Below, one piece after another: positions 44,646-44,761 of a DNA stretch of 44,761 bases. Below the pieces are notes generated by a model. The model made no database searches, was not told where the DNA came from, and saw nothing but the letters and a program-made list of their open reading frames with translations. How positions within the stretch are numbered: position 1 is the first letter of the stretch; every line of letters begins with the position of its first letter. The position numbers and the translations under genes are program-made. Source of the DNA: Betaproteobacteria bacterium (lineage in GTDB: Bacteria; Pseudomonadota; Gammaproteobacteria; Burkholderiales; SG8-39); NCBI GenBank assembly GCA_009693235.1, contig SHXR01000036.1:1-44761 (forward strand). The letters run 5' to 3'.

Positions 44646-44761
44646 TTACGGCGCGTACACCAGCATCGGGATACGTACAGTGCGCTGGTCGGATGCCGAT
44701 GTGCCGCCGGTCCATGTGAGCTGACCACCATAGTAATTCGGGGTCGCTGTGTTGGGCGCGA
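44646..44761 (-). CDS. C-terminal end of an unidentified protein (runs off the window)
   Basis: The minus strand entering at the window edge reads about 37 residues, APNTATPNYYGGQLTWTGG then TSASDQRTVRIPMLVYAP, ending in TAA at 44646-44648. The Gly/Thr/Tyr-rich, beta-strand-like composition suggests the end of a secreted or surface beta protein. I do not recognise the family, and too little is visible to be sure it is coding. Confidence 0.4.
   Translation of the reverse strand, partial: APNTATPNYYGGQLTWTGGTSASDQRTVRIPMLVYAP

Noticed and set aside
44465..44719. Plus-strand frame with a signal-peptide-like start
   Set aside because: No ribosome site, odd composition after the hydrophobic stretch, and overlap with the end of a minus-strand frame that looks more protein-like.
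1..44761. CRISPR arrays, tRNA or rRNA genes, complete insertion sequences
   Set aside because: I found no regularly spaced direct repeats, no tRNA- or rRNA-like segments and no transposase gene.

Overview
The window looks like an accessory, catabolism-rich stretch of a high-GC proteobacterial chromosome, most likely a betaproteobacterium of the Burkholderiales type. The reasons are two Bug-family periplasmic solute receptors, an MdtABC-type RND pump with a NodT-type outer-membrane lipoprotein, frequent 4-bp ATGA/GTGA gene overlaps, and palindromic intergenic repeats. The taxonomic call is an inference from gene content. I saw no rRNA, tRNA, CRISPR array or complete insertion sequence.

Layout. 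1-156 holds the start of a metallo-beta-lactamase-fold gene (minus). 174-372 is a ~200-bp palindromic element. 398-3736 is a branched-chain-amino-acid-type (LIV) ABC transporter, livHMGF, without a binding protein. It is followed on the same strand by selO and a Rieske ring-hydroxylating dioxygenase (alpha, beta) with a short-chain dehydrogenase, ending at 7952. Facing it are a Bug receptor, a 4,5-dihydroxyphthalate-decarboxylase-like protein and an FmdB zinc ribbon (7970-10273, minus). 10453-17021 is a compact plus-strand operon: an LLM flavin monooxygenase, an alpha/beta hydrolase, livH, livM, livG, and a single 643-residue protein that fuses LivF to a complete acyl-CoA-dehydrogenase-fold flavin monooxygenase. 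The fusion is the most striking object here.

17128-28108 (minus) carries a ParA-like ATPase gene broken by an in-frame amber codon, a cupin, and the efflux operon mdtA-mdtB-mdtC-outer-membrane factor. On the plus strand, 28270-29899 holds a truncated and frameshifted multicopper oxidase remnant, then an intact SCO1-cytochrome c fusion. 30014-38231 mixes a second LLM oxidoreductase, an MhpD-type hydratase, a DUF2889 protein, a Bug receptor/small membrane protein/FAD flavoprotein operon, a polysaccharide deacetylase, a two-domain extradiol-type dioxygenase and a class II aldolase-like protein. A CmcJ/NvfI-type oxidoreductase follows at 38267-39100. A nested palindromic repeat at 39120-39323 separates these from a minus-strand molybdenum-hydroxylase operon (large, FAD and 2Fe-2S subunits plus a cysteine desulfurase). 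The large subunit's conserved N-terminus extends upstream of the first ATG and seems to need a CTG start.

How the genes may work together (inference): uptake systems (two LIV transporters, two Bug receptors) stand beside oxygenases (Rieske, two LLM enzymes, the LivF-fused flavin enzyme, the extradiol-type enzyme, the molybdenum hydroxylase) and downstream enzymes (dehydrogenase, hydrolases, MhpD-type hydratase). That is the pattern of a region for importing and degrading aromatic or other cyclic acids. No regulator, ferredoxin, flavin reductase or LIV binding protein lies inside the window, so each pathway must be completed from elsewhere.
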